64,000 nt of DNA. Source: Streptomyces sp. SID12501 (lineage in GTDB: Bacteria; Actinomycetota; Actinomycetes; Streptomycetales; Streptomycetaceae). Where the stretch lies: assembly GCF_010550245.1 (NCBI RefSeq), contig NZ_JAAGLU010000005.1, forward strand, positions 248,001 through 312,000, written 5' to 3'. The position numbers and the translations under genes were made by a program. Of this stretch, positions 56,284 to 64,000 are shown piece by piece (the first letter of the stretch is position 1; each line of letters opens with the position of its first letter). The notes under the pieces were generated by a model. The model was not told the DNA's origin and ran no database searches. It saw only the letters and a list, made by a program, of their open reading frames with translations.

Positions 56284-56559
56284 GGCCACACTCTCTCGCA
56301 TCACCATGCGCCGGAGAACCCTTGAACCGACCTGCACGTACCCCACAGGTTTACCCGTACGTACGTCACAGGTTTACCCACAACTCCAACCAGCGCGAGA
56401 TGGCACCGATCACTCGGAATGCCAGGATCTCCAGTGTCCTGAAGCGCAGGTGAGCGCCAGGCCGCTCTACCCGTCCTGGACGCTGTCGCAATCCTGACAG
56501 CCCTCTTCTCGTGCTCGAACATCGCCTGCCACGCAAATACTTGATCAAGGGGATTCAGA
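56284..56559. other. Intergenic region
   Basis: No gene is recognised. It contains the short repeat ACAGGTTTACCC (56345-56377) in two copies, possibly regulatory for either flanking gene. Confidence 0.3.
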
Positions 56560-56973
56560 ATGCGCAAGATAATGGCCGCGTCAATATCCGCCGGCGTGAT
56601 CGCCCTCGCCACCTTGGGGACAGCCAGCCCCGCCTCCGCCAGCTGGACGAACTGCGGGAACGGCGGGGACGACGACCTGGGGCACTGGCAGGTCTGCTAC
56701 ACGATCAACGGCGACGGCATGTACGTCGATTCGGTTGTAGGCACCGCCAAGCGATACGACGGCGGCGGCGCGAAGTCGATCCATATTGAATATGTCAAGG
56801 CCGGCGACGTGCACTGGAAGAACACCGCCCAGGTCACCAGCAACAACTTCACGAACACTCAGTCCGTCAAGGGCAATGTGGCGAAGGAGGGCGACTACTG
56901 CGCAAAGCTCTGGGTTGCCTGGAACGGCGGCCACTACTGGGCCGGCCAGGCCTGCGTCAACATTCACCCTTAA
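56560..56973 (+). CDS. Small secreted protein, unknown function
   Basis: 137 residues, ATG 56560 after AAGGGG. A Sec signal (KIMAASISAGVIALATLG, cleavage near SPASAS) precedes a 108-residue mature part with four cysteines (NCGNGG, QVCYTI, DYCAKL, QACVNI), likely two disulfides, and an aromatic-rich beta pattern. Base composition is less GC-rich than neighbours. No family recognised. Confidence 0.75.
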   Translation: MRKIMAASISAGVIALATLGTASPASASWTNCGNGGDDDLGHWQVCYTINGDGMYVDSVVGTAKRYDGGGAKSIHIEYVKAGDVHWKNTAQVTSNNFTNTQSVKGNVAKEGDYCAKLWVAWNGGHYWAGQACVNIHP

Positions 56974-57111
56974 ATCCTGGCCGGATCGAGCCTGGCCGAG
57001 TGTCGGCGAGATCCGGACACCACAGGAGTGGAAGAGAAACCACGGGGACGGAAGAAATTGATCCGTGAGCTGGAGGAATGTCCGTATCTCCACCTTGCAG
57101 ATCAACGAAGA

Positions 57112-57147
57112 AGGGGCACCACCGGTCAGGCGGCCGACGGTGCCCCT
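57112..57147. terminator. Hairpin terminator
   Basis: AGGGGCACC (57112-57120) pairs with GGTGCCCCT (57139-57147), perfect 9-bp stem between converging units. Confidence 0.6.
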
Positions 57148-57192
57148 ACTGGCTGTCTTGGGGGCCGGTTTCGCGGGGACGCACTGCACTCC

Positions 57193-57482
57193 CTACGCAT
57201 CACCCGCCTCCCGCCCCGCCGAGGCCAGGGCTGTCGCGTCGGCGAGGATGGGGATCGGGTGCCGGTAACCGGCCGGGAGCAGGGTGAGCGCCTCCGCCGC
57301 GGTCACTCCGGCGAACGGGCGAACCGGCGGTCCGACTGTGAGACGAGTTCGACGTTCGGCAGGAAACCGTCCTCGCTCGGCGAGGAGAGGGCCGACTTCA
57401 GGTTCTCCCACGCGGCGTCGCTCGAAAAGTCGGTGCGGACAACCAACGTGGCTACGGTGATGGGCAGTTGCTGCTCAGGCAT
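57193..57482 (-). pseudogene. Truncated, frameshifted second copy of DUF6924
   Basis: 57218-57505 repeats 55811-56090 with about ten substitutions and an 8-base tandem insertion (GGGCGAAC near 57315) that breaks the frame. The ATG is at 57480-57482. The last 50 codons of the original are absent, replaced by unrelated sequence ending at 57193. Confidence 0.85.
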
Positions 57483-57500
57483 GCGCGCACAGTACTGCCG

Positions 57501-57665
57501 TCACGTCTTCCTGACCTTGTCGTAGCGGCCCAGGAAGCGCGGCGAACCGTTCTCCACCCGGTGCAGGAAGAGGCCGTTGACCAGGTGGAACTGGTCGGTC
57601 TTCGCATCGAATTCGATGGTCTTGGCGAGTCCCTTGTAGGTGGACGTGCGGAGTCTGCGCACCAT
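57501..57665 (-). pseudogene. C-terminal remnant of an ABC substrate-binding protein
   Basis: The frame from ATG 57663-57665 reads MVRRLRTSTYKGLAKTIEFD, then KTDQFHLVNGLFLHRVENG, and ends at 57501. This pattern (KTIxFDAKTxQF, LHxVENGxPRFLGxYDKV) is the end of extracellular amino-acid-binding proteins. The remainder of the gene is missing, and it abuts the DUF6924 duplicate. Confidence 0.5.
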
Positions 57666-57883
57666 GGCGCCCCGCTCGACCTCGACGGAGCCGAGGCCAC
57701 CGAGACCACGGTCTCTGAAACACCGTCAACTCCCCCTGTTAGCACCTGTGTTCCCGCGTTGGGAGCGTAGCGACTATGCCGGCGGGACACTACGAACATG
57801 GCGGAGTCCGTCGCTCCCTCTCAGACGGGACCGGCCACCCCGCCCGGCCTGTTACCCAGGATCACGCGTTAGCCTCGCCCGTA

Positions 57884-57926
57884 GTGCACGTACACGCACA
57901 CGCATGTACACGCACGTACGTACACG
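57884..57926. repeat. 43-base alternating purine-pyrimidine tract
   Basis: Every base from 57884 to 57926 alternates purine and pyrimidine (units such as GTACACGCACGT), a pattern able to adopt Z-DNA. It lies 38 bases before the small membrane-protein gene, in its promoter or leader. A related shorter tract (778-796) lies between the SPFH and NlpC/P60 genes. Confidence 0.7.
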
Positions 57927-57963
57927 ACTGCTGTACGACCCGATCCAGCGGAGGCAGACCGGC

Positions 57964-58284
57964 ATGGCGAAGACGACGAAGGTTCCTACGGCGCTCGTGG
58001 CCGCCACCGGGCTCGTCGGCGGGTACGCCGTAGCCCGGTGGAGCAGGAACCGGCAGCTCGGCGGGACCGTGCTGGCCGTCGCGGGGACCGTCGCCGCCCA
58101 GCGCTGGCACGAGCAGGCGGGTGTGACGGCCGCCGGGGCGCTGACCGTCGCGTACGTCGCCGCCTTCGCCGGATCGCACCCGCTGGCCAAGAAGGTGGGC
58201 GCCTGGCCCGCCGTGTTCGGGGTCGCCGGAGCCGTCGCCCTCGCCTCCTGGGCGGTCGCCGACCGCCACGAGACGCTCCGCTGA
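57964..58284 (+). CDS. Small membrane protein, unknown function
   Basis: 106 residues, ATG 57964 after GGAGG. Three to four short hydrophobic segments cover most of the protein (LVAATGLVGGYAVA, TVLAVAGTVAA, ALTVAYVAAFAG, VFGVAGAVALASWAV). Such proteins are widespread in Streptomyces and uncharacterised. The dispersed repeat follows its stop. Confidence 0.75.
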   Translation: MAKTTKVPTALVAATGLVGGYAVARWSRNRQLGGTVLAVAGTVAAQRWHEQAGVTAAGALTVAYVAAFAGSHPLAKKVGAWPAVFGVAGAVALASWAVADRHETLR

Positions 58285-58327
58285 GGTGCCGTGAGTTGCT
58301 GCGGCGCCATGAATTGCTGCGGCGTCA

Positions 58328-58390
58328 TCGTGGCTGGTCGCGCCCACGCGGCGGAGCCGTAGATGTCACAGCCCCGCGCCCCTGAAGGCT
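58328..58390. repeat. Dispersed GC-rich repeat, long form (copy D)
   Basis: Read on the minus strand: AGGGGCGCGGGGCTGTGACA, then ACGGCTCCGCCGCG and GTGGGCGCGACCAGCCA. It contains the sequence shared with copies A, B and C and lies between two converging genes. Confidence 0.7.
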
Positions 58391-58881
58391 TACCTCAACC
58401 CCGCCGACGCCAACCCCTCCATCGACTCCTCCTCCACCCGGAACGCGCGTCCCACTCCCGCCATGACCAGCACCCCCGCCGCGATCACCAGCGTGAAGAA
58501 GGCCCAGCTCAGGGGCCAGACGTTGGCGAAGCCGTCGGGCGGGTCGGGATGGGTGCGCAGGGAGACGTACATGAGCACCGCCGGAGGGGCCGCGATCAGG
58601 AGCAGCGGCCAGCCCCGGCTGTCGCGGTAACCGAAGTAGGCGGCCAGGAGCAGCAGTACGACGCCCAGGGCGACGACCCCGACGCCCGTCACCGGGGTCG
58701 TCTCCTGCGTCGTGCCCGCGCTCTCCGCCCGGTTGCGCAGATCCCCGGGGACGCAGACGACGTACGACGCCGAAGCGACGGCGACGCCGAGTGCGCGCGT
58801 CAGCCAGCGCTCGGCCCAGGGACGCGTCCCCAGCGGCCCGAGCAGCTTCCCGGTGGTGCCGTTCCCCGTAATCTCGGTCAT
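58390..58881 (-). CDS. Membrane protein, unknown function
   Basis: 163 residues from ATG 58879-58881. Four hydrophobic helices are visible (around ALGVAVASASYVVCV, VVALGVVLLLLAAYFG, PLLLIAAPPAVLMYV and FFTLVIAAGVLVMAGV). No motif or family recognised. It lies 109 bases after the DUF445 gene on the same strand. Confidence 0.7.
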   Translation of the reverse strand: MTEITGNGTTGKLLGPLGTRPWAERWLTRALGVAVASASYVVCVPGDLRNRAESAGTTQETTPVTGVGVVALGVVLLLLAAYFGYRDSRGWPLLLIAAPPAVLMYVSLRTHPDPPDGFANVWPLSWAFFTLVIAAGVLVMAGVGRAFRVEEESMEGLASAGLR

Positions 58882-58990
58882 ACGTACGAGGGTCACCCGT
58901 CCGAGGGCGGTCCGACAGAGTACGCGTACTCAGGTGCGGGTACTCAACCTCGTGCCCGGCCGCGTACCCAGCCGTGTACTCAACCCCTGG

Positions 58991-60349
58991 CTACACCCCC
59001 ACCGCCCGCGACACCACGTAGATCAGCAGCCCCGCCAGCGAGCCGACCACCGTGCCGTTGATCCGGATGAACTGGAGGTCGCGGCCGATGTGCGCCTCGA
59101 TCTTCCTCGTCGTGTGCTCGGCGTCCCAGCCCGCCACCGTGTCCGTGATCAGGGAGGTGATCTCGCCCTGGTAGGTCGTCACGACGTACACCGCCGCACC
59201 TTCCACCCAGCCGTCCACCTTGTTCTGCAGGCCGGAGTCGACCGCCATCCGGGACCCCAGCGACAGCAGCGACGCCCGTACGCGCAGCCGCAGCTCGCTG
59301 CGCTCGTCCTCGGCCGCCGAAACGATCATCGATCGTACGGCCGTCCAGGCCGACGCGATCAGGTCCTGGACCTCGCCGCGCCCCAGAACCTCGGTCTTCA
59401 GCCGCTCGACACGCGCGCGCGTGTCCGTGTCGGACTGGAGGTCGGAGGCGAAGTCGGTGAGGAAGCGGTCCAGGGCGCCGCGCGCCGGGTGGGAGGGTGC
59501 GTCGCGCATCTCGGTGACGAAGCGCAGCAGTTCCTTGTAGACGCGCTCGCCGACCCTCTTGTCGACGAACTTGGGCGTCCAGCCGGGCGCGCCGCCCTGC
59601 ACGGCGCCCATGACCTCCTCCTCGTGCAGGACGAGCCAGTCGTGGGCGCGTACGCAGACCAGGTCGACGACCCGTTTGTGGCCGCCGTCGACGACGACCT
59701 TCTCCAGCATCTTCCCTATACCGGGCGCGATCTCCTGGGCGTCGGCCCGCCGGGTGATGGCCTCGCCGACGACCGCCTGGACGTCGGAGTCGCGCAGGAC
59801 GGTGAGCGCCCCGCGCAGGGCCGCCGACAGCTCCGCCGTGACACGGTCGGCGTGCTCCGGCTCGGCGAGCCACGTACCGAGGCGGCTGCCGATGCCGACA
59901 GCCCGCAGCCGCTGCCGTACGACGTCCTGGGAGAGGAAGTTCTCGCCGACGAACTCACCGAGGGAGACGCCCAGTTGGTCCTTCTTGGTGGGGATGATCG
60001 CGGTGTGCGGGATGGGCAGGCCGAGGGGATGGCGGAAGAGGGCGGTGACCGCGAACCAGTCGGCCAGCGCACCGACCATGCCCGCCTCGGCCGCCGCGGC
60101 GACATACCCCGTCCAGGCACCGGCGCCCTGCTCACCGGCCCACTTGGCGAGGACGTACACGACGGCGACGAAGAGCAGCAGCCCGGTCGCCGTGAGCTTC
60201 ATACGGCGCACCCCGCGTTGGCGCTCCTCGTCGGCGGGGCTGAAGGAGGTCATGGCGCGACCCGGAACCGCGCCGTCCGCCGACCCCGTTCTCGTGCGTT
60301 CCGGCCGTTCTGTTCGTTCCGTCTGCGCTGTTCGTTCCGTCCGTTCCAT
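58991..60349 (-). CDS. DUF445 membrane-associated protein
   Basis: 452 residues from ATG 60349; GTG 60358 and ATG 60253 are alternatives. The N-terminus is an ERT/ERP repeat encoded by GAACGGAC-type units and may be dispensable. One membrane helix (LTATGLLLFVAVVYVLAKWA) precedes the DUF445 signature AAAAEAGMVGALADWFAVTA, LFRHPLGLPIPHTAIIPTKK, a long helical section and a C-terminal membrane helix with FIRINGTVVGSLAGLLIY. The role is unknown. The family is broadly distributed in bacteria. Confidence 0.85.
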   Translation of the reverse strand: MERTERTAQTERTERPERTRTGSADGAVPGRAMTSFSPADEERQRGVRRMKLTATGLLLFVAVVYVLAKWAGEQGAGAWTGYVAAAAEAGMVGALADWFAVTALFRHPLGLPIPHTAIIPTKKDQLGVSLGEFVGENFLSQDVVRQRLRAVGIGSRLGTWLAEPEHADRVTAELSAALRGALTVLRDSDVQAVVGEAITRRADAQEIAPGIGKMLEKVVVDGGHKRVVDLVCVRAHDWLVLHEEEVMGAVQGGAPGWTPKFVDKRVGERVYKELLRFVTEMRDAPSHPARGALDRFLTDFASDLQSDTDTRARVERLKTEVLGRGEVQDLIASAWTAVRSMIVSAAEDERSELRLRVRASLLSLGSRMAVDSGLQNKVDGWVEGAAVYVVTTYQGEITSLITDTVAGWDAEHTTRKIEAHIGRDLQFIRINGTVVGSLAGLLIYVVSRAVGV

Positions 60350-60552
60350 TCGCTCCACTCACTCCACCGTTCAGTGATCCCTCACACATTGTCCCTTCCT
60401 GACCGACTCCCGGAACGGAACAAGAGTTCCCTGCGTATACCCGGAGGAAGCCGATCCGAAGGATTGGACCGGCTCGCACAGGCCCATCCCGCATCATGGG
60501 CACAGCCCACCGGAGCCCCACGCTCCCCGCCGTACGAGGAGTCACGCATCCC

Positions 60553-61902
60553 ATGACCAGGCGCCACGGTTATGGCCTGCTCGCCGCGATGATCACGCTC
60601 GTCGTGGCCATGTCGGCCGCCATATACGTCGGGGCGACCCTCGACGACAGCAGCAGCCGGAACACACGGTCCGTCAGCCAGGCTCGCGGCGACTCGGGCA
60701 ACGACGTCGCCCCCGCGTCCACCGGCGCCTGGGTCGGCACCTGGGCCGCCTCCCCCGTCGAGGGCGAGCCCGGCACCGAGGTGCGGGGCCTGGCCGGCCG
60801 CTCCCTGCGCAACGTCGTGCACACGGCGGCCGGCGGTACGAGTGCCCGCGTCACGCTCTCCAACCTCTACGGCAAGCAGCCGCTGACCATCGCCCACGCC
60901 TCGGTCGCCGTCGCCGCCGCCGAGAACAGCGCCGCCGCCGACGCCGGCACCATGCGCCGGCTCACCTTCGGCGGCAGCCCGTCGGTGACCGTCCCGGCCG
61001 GGCAGCAGATCGTCAGCGACGCGGTCCGGATCGTCGTCCCGCGCGACAGCGACGTCCTGGTGACGACATACGCCTCGGTCCCGTCCGGCCCGGTCACCTA
61101 CCATCCGCGCGCCCGGCAGATCTCGTACTCCGCAGCGGGCGACCGCACCGAGGACCCGCACGCCACGGCGTACACCGAGCGGACCGAGGCCTGGCGGTAC
61201 GTCACCGCCCTCGACGTCCTCAGCGACCAGGCCAACGGCACGGTCGTCACCCTCGGCGACTCGCTCACCGCCGGCAGCACGTCGAGCGTGGGCGCCAACA
61301 GCCGGTGGCCCGACGTCCTCGCCGACCGGCTGCACGCGGCGGCACAGTCCGGCGCGGACGTGCCCCGCTACAGCGTCGTCAACCAGGGCATAGGCGGCAA
61401 CCGCGTCCTGCGGCACGGCGGCGTCGGTGTGCCGGCGCCCAACGCGAGCGGACTGTCGCGGTTCGGGCGGGACGTCCTGGGCCGTACGAACGTCAAGGTG
61501 GTCGTGATCGACCTGGGCGTCAACGACATCCTGCGCGCCCGCGACCCCAAGGACCTGCGGGCGTCCTCGATCGTCTCCGGGCTGCGTGAGCTGGTGGACG
61601 ACGCGCACCGCCAGGGGCTGAGGGTGGTGGGGGCGACGCTGATGCCGTTCGGGGGGTTCCACGGGTACTCGGCGACCACGGAGGAGCTGCGGCAGGCCGT
61701 GAACGCGGAGATCCGGGGTGGGCAGGTGTTCGACGCGTACGCGGACTTCGACAAGGCGCTGCGCGATCCGTACGACCCTCGGCGGTTCCGGGCCGACTAC
61801 GACTCCGGGGATCACCTGCATCCGAGCGACAAGGGGTACGCGCGGATGGGGGATGTGTTCGACCTGGAGGACCTGAAGGGCGCGGTTCCGGCGGAGCTTT
61901 AG
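60553..61902 (+). CDS. Secreted SGNH/GDSL-family esterase
   Basis: 449 residues, ATG 60553 after GAGGAG. An N-terminal membrane or signal helix (about 8-28) is followed by a beta-rich domain (about 60-225, GTWAASPVEGEPG) and the SGNH hydrolase: VTLGDSLTAGS (S237), GIGGNRVL, DLGVNDIL and the D/H pair in SGDHLHPSDKGY. It likely deacylates an extracellular glycan or lipid. The domain order matches known Streptomyces GDSL lipases/esterases. A shared hairpin terminates it. Confidence 0.9.
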   Translation: MTRRHGYGLLAAMITLVVAMSAAIYVGATLDDSSSRNTRSVSQARGDSGNDVAPASTGAWVGTWAASPVEGEPGTEVRGLAGRSLRNVVHTAAGGTSARVTLSNLYGKQPLTIAHASVAVAAAENSAAADAGTMRRLTFGGSPSVTVPAGQQIVSDAVRIVVPRDSDVLVTTYASVPSGPVTYHPRARQISYSAAGDRTEDPHATAYTERTEAWRYVTALDVLSDQANGTVVTLGDSLTAGSTSSVGANSRWPDVLADRLHAAAQSGADVPRYSVVNQGIGGNRVLRHGGVGVPAPNASGLSRFGRDVLGRTNVKVVVIDLGVNDILRARDPKDLRASSIVSGLRELVDDAHRQGLRVVGATLMPFGGFHGYSATTEELRQAVNAEIRGGQVFDAYADFDKALRDPYDPRRFRADYDSGDHLHPSDKGYARMGDVFDLEDLKGAVPAEL

Positions 61903-61942
61903 CGGGTGCGCGGTGTGGGGTGCGTTTTCGGGTGCGGGTCCG

Positions 61943-61985
61943 TCGTGGCTTGTCGCGCAGTTCCCCGCGCCCCTAAAAGGGGCGC
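61943..61985. terminator. Bidirectional terminator formed with dispersed repeat copy B
   Basis: GCGCCCCT (61967-61974), AAA loop and AGGGGCGC (61978-61985) make a perfect 8-bp hairpin. The flanking GTCGCGCAGTTCCCCGCGCC is the inverted copy of the repeat at 7002-7034. Confidence 0.75.
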
Positions 61986-62025
61986 CTCAGTCGCCCGGAG
62001 TTCACAGGCACCGAGCCGCCCCGGG

Positions 62026-62736
62026 TCACCTGTGATCCGACCCCGAGCCGTCCAGTTCCCCTCGCCCGTCCCGCCGCTCCAGCTTCTCCTGCCGCCGCTC
62101 CTCCTTGAGGCGCTGGCGCTCCGCCTTCGGGAGTTTGCGGGTCACTCCGACGCCGCCCCAGAAGGCGAAGCCCTGGACGATCACCCGGGGTGCGCCGGGG
62201 TCGCCCAGCACCCCCTCCTGGCTGTGGTCGAAGCCGCCCATGATGCCGATGCCGCGTACGACGACCTCGACACCGGGCGGCACCAGCACATTCACGCCAC
62301 CCATGATCGCGACGCAGTTGAGGACCACCTCACGGTCCGCGAAGTTCGCCTCGCGCAGGTCGAGTTCGCCGCCGCCCCAGAAGGCGAACGAGTTGAACTG
62401 CCGCGGCACCGTCCAGCGCCCCCTGCGCTGGAACCCGCCCATGATGGCGACACCCCACCGCGAGGACCCCTCGCCCCCGACGATCCGGTCCGGCCAACTC
62501 CCGTCCCCCACCGGCTGCTTGACCATGCTCACAGCGGGCGCGCTCACCCCGGCCCCGGGCAGGTCACGGGTGATCGGCGTCAACTCACCGTACGTACGTG
62601 CCTGGTAGGTCGCTTCCAGCCGCTCCTCGAACTCGGCCATGTCGAGCCGGCCCTCCGCAACAGCGTCCCGCAGTACCTCGGCGACTCGTTCACGATCGGC
62701 GTCGGAAGCGCGCAGCTCCGGAAGGTCGTCCGTCAT
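62026..62736 (-). CDS. DUF1707 and LiaF-like cell-envelope protein
   Basis: 236 residues, ATG 62734-62736. The DUF1707 N-terminus (LRASDADRERVAEVLRDAVA and MAEFEERLEATYQARTYGEL) is followed by a beta-helix-like repeat domain with recurring AIMGGF and FAFWGG, typical of the LiaF/DUF2154 C-terminal family. A charged Arg/Glu tail ends the protein. No membrane segment, so it is probably cytosolic or membrane-peripheral. It lies 42 bases after the ABC transporter gene on the same strand and may be cotranscribed. Confidence 0.85.
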   Translation of the reverse strand: MTDDLPELRASDADRERVAEVLRDAVAEGRLDMAEFEERLEATYQARTYGELTPITRDLPGAGVSAPAVSMVKQPVGDGSWPDRIVGGEGSSRWGVAIMGGFQRRGRWTVPRQFNSFAFWGGGELDLREANFADREVVLNCVAIMGGVNVLVPPGVEVVVRGIGIMGGFDHSQEGVLGDPGAPRVIVQGFAFWGGVGVTRKLPKAERQRLKEERRQEKLERRDGRGELDGSGSDHR

Positions 62737-62778
62737 GCACGCAGCCTACGAGGTTCTGCCAGATCTCCGCGAGGGAGC

Positions 62779-63837
62779 CTACGGGGCCGCCTTCCCCGAC
62801 TTCTCGGCCTGCTCGGCGTACATTTTCGCGATCACGGCCTCGATGTCCGGCTCCCGCACCGACAGGTCGACCAGCGGATACTCCGCCGCGATCCGCGCGA
62901 CCAGCGGAGCCGCCGACTCCGACGCCGGGAACGCCAGCCACTGACGCGGGCCCTCCACCCGTACGACCCGCGCCGACGGCACCTCGATCGGCGGCAGTTC
63001 GCGCTCCAGGTCCACCACCAGGGTCCGCTCGCTGTCGCCCACCTCGTGCAGGCCGGTCAGCGGGCCGTCGTACATGAGCCGGCCGTGGTCGATGACCATG
63101 ACCCGCGAGCACAGCTGCTCGATGTCCTGGAGGTCGTGCGTGGTGAGCAGGACCGTCGTACCGCGCTCGGCGTTCAGCTCGCGCAGGAACTCCCGTACCC
63201 GGGCCTTCGAGATCACGTCCAGGCCGATCGTCGGCTCGTCGAGGTACAGCACCTCGGGATCGTGCAGCAGGGCCGCCGCGATGTCGCCCCGCATCCGCTG
63301 ACCGAGGGACAGCTGGCGGACCGGTACGTCCAACAGGTCGGCCAGTTCGAGGAGTTCGACACAGCGGTCGAGGTTCTCCCGGTAACGGGCGTCCGGGATG
63401 CGGTACATGCGGTGCATCAGGTTGTACGAGTCGATCAGCGGAAGGTCCCACCACAGCGTCGTACGCTGCCCGAACACCACCCCGATACGCCGTGCGAGAC
63501 GCGTGCGCTCACGGGACGGGTCGATGCCTGCGACGCGCAGCCGGCCCCCGCTGGGGGTGAGGATGCCCGTCAGCATCTTGATGGTCGTGGACTTCCCGGC
63601 GCCGTTCGGGCCGATGTAGCCGACCATCTCCCCGCGCGCCACCCGGAAGGAGATCGAGTCGACCGCCCGCACCTCCCGCCGCTCACTCCTCATGAACCCG
63701 GTCTTCTTGCGCACGTCGAAGACCTTCTCGACACCGTCCAGCTCGATGAAGGACTCGTTGAAGGACTCGTTGAAGGACTCGTTGGACGAACCGTCCGCGA
63801 AACGACCGTCCACGTGACTGCGACTGTGACTGTCCAC
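62779..63837 (-). CDS. ABC transporter ATP-binding protein (ABC-2 exporter type)
   Basis: 352 residues from GTG 63837; the start is uncertain because the first 30 codons include a 15-base tandem repeat (NESF three times) before FIELDGVEKVFDVRKK. Nucleotide-binding motifs are GYIGPNGAGKSTT (Walker A), RQLSLGQRMRGD (signature), VLYLDEPTIGLD (Walker B) and TTHD (switch). A C-terminal regulatory part follows. With the permease directly upstream it forms an ABC-2 exporter of unknown substrate. Confidence 0.9.
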   Translation of the reverse strand: MDSHSRSHVDGRFADGSSNESFNESFNESFIELDGVEKVFDVRKKTGFMRSERREVRAVDSISFRVARGEMVGYIGPNGAGKSTTIKMLTGILTPSGGRLRVAGIDPSRERTRLARRIGVVFGQRTTLWWDLPLIDSYNLMHRMYRIPDARYRENLDRCVELLELADLLDVPVRQLSLGQRMRGDIAAALLHDPEVLYLDEPTIGLDVISKARVREFLRELNAERGTTVLLTTHDLQDIEQLCSRVMVIDHGRLMYDGPLTGLHEVGDSERTLVVDLERELPPIEVPSARVVRVEGPRQWLAFPASESAAPLVARIAAEYPLVDLSVREPDIEAVIAKMYAEQAEKSGKAAP

Positions 63838-63842
63838 GTGCC

Positions 63843-64000
63843 CTAACTCCCCGTGCTCCGGTACGAACGAAGTCCCGCCCGCCAGGCCAGCCCGGCCAGC
63901 GCGCAGCAGCCCGCCGCCACCAGCGGCGGCAGGAACGCCACCCACTCCGGCAGGTCGAGCGGATAGGGGCGGCCCAACACGTACAGCGCGGGCAGCCAGT
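63843..64000 (-). CDS. ABC-2 permease, C-terminal part
   Basis: The last 51 codons are visible. WLPALYVLGRPYPLDLPEWV is followed by a final hydrophobic helix (FLPPLVAAGCCALAGLAW) and RAGLRSYRSTGS, ending at TAG 63843-63845, five bases before the ATP-binding gene. The rest is outside the window. Confidence 0.8.
   Translation of the reverse strand, partial: WLPALYVLGRPYPLDLPEWVAFLPPLVAAGCCALAGLAWRAGLRSYRSTGS

Overview
The window is a chromosomal segment of a Streptomyces (or a very close relative). It has very high GC with a strong third-position GC bias and frequent GTG starts. It carries the cslA-glxA-endoglucanase locus, a class E sortase with an LAxTG protein, a WhiJ/DUF397-type regulator trio, many secreted proteins with Sec or Tat signals, and the dispersed GC-rich intergenic repeat seen in this genus.

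Layout. 1-28.3 kb is mostly ordinary chromosome: an SPFH protein (cut by the window edge), an NlpC/P60 hydrolase, tRNA-Lys(CTT), the tip-growth glycan genes cslA/glxA/cslZ, a class F sortase operon, a HAD-IIA phosphatase, an LAxTG surface protein, redox and hydrolase genes, a stand-alone condensation-domain protein, a YidC/DUF6412 pair, a class E sortase and a GH30 galactanase. Between 23.2 and 28.3 kb all genes point left: a thiolase-like protein without two of its catalytic residues, a glutamine-dependent asparagine synthetase, a twice-frameshifted SDR, and a haem-oxygenase-like di-iron oxidase candidate. Upstream of the last lie two copies of a perfect palindrome spaced 22 bp apart.

28.8-41.4 kb is an accessory defence island. 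It opens with a TnpB-like gene and a broken gene, then runs Vsr nuclease, Z1-domain helicase-like ATPase, PD-(D/E)XK nuclease, MORC/MutL-type GHKL ATPase, an unrecognised protein, a DUF6339 protein fused to a cytosine-methyltransferase fold whose catalytic cysteine is replaced, and an intact cytosine-5 methyltransferase. From Z1 onward the genes overlap or nearly touch, so they look like one translationally coupled machine. The predicted picture is that the methyltransferase marks self DNA and the two ATPases plus nuclease attack unmarked DNA; the pseudo-methyltransferase may be a specificity or partner subunit.

41.4-45.8 kb holds a regulator trio (ATP-binding protein, DUF5753 HTH protein, DUF397 protein), a DUF6082 membrane protein, a GNAT acetyltransferase and a DUF5753 protein lacking its HTH. 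At 46,091-53,881 a 7.8-kb Tn554-like element with overlapping tyrosine-recombinase-type genes and an MFS transporter cargo has inserted into a PIG-L deacetylase gene. It is flanked by a 6-bp direct repeat, and exact removal restores a 257-residue reading frame.

54.4-64 kb returns to chromosome: small secreted or membrane proteins, a DUF6924 gene with a decayed second copy 1.4 kb away, gene remnants, a DUF445 protein, an SGNH esterase, a DUF1707/LiaF-like protein and an ABC exporter that runs off the right edge.
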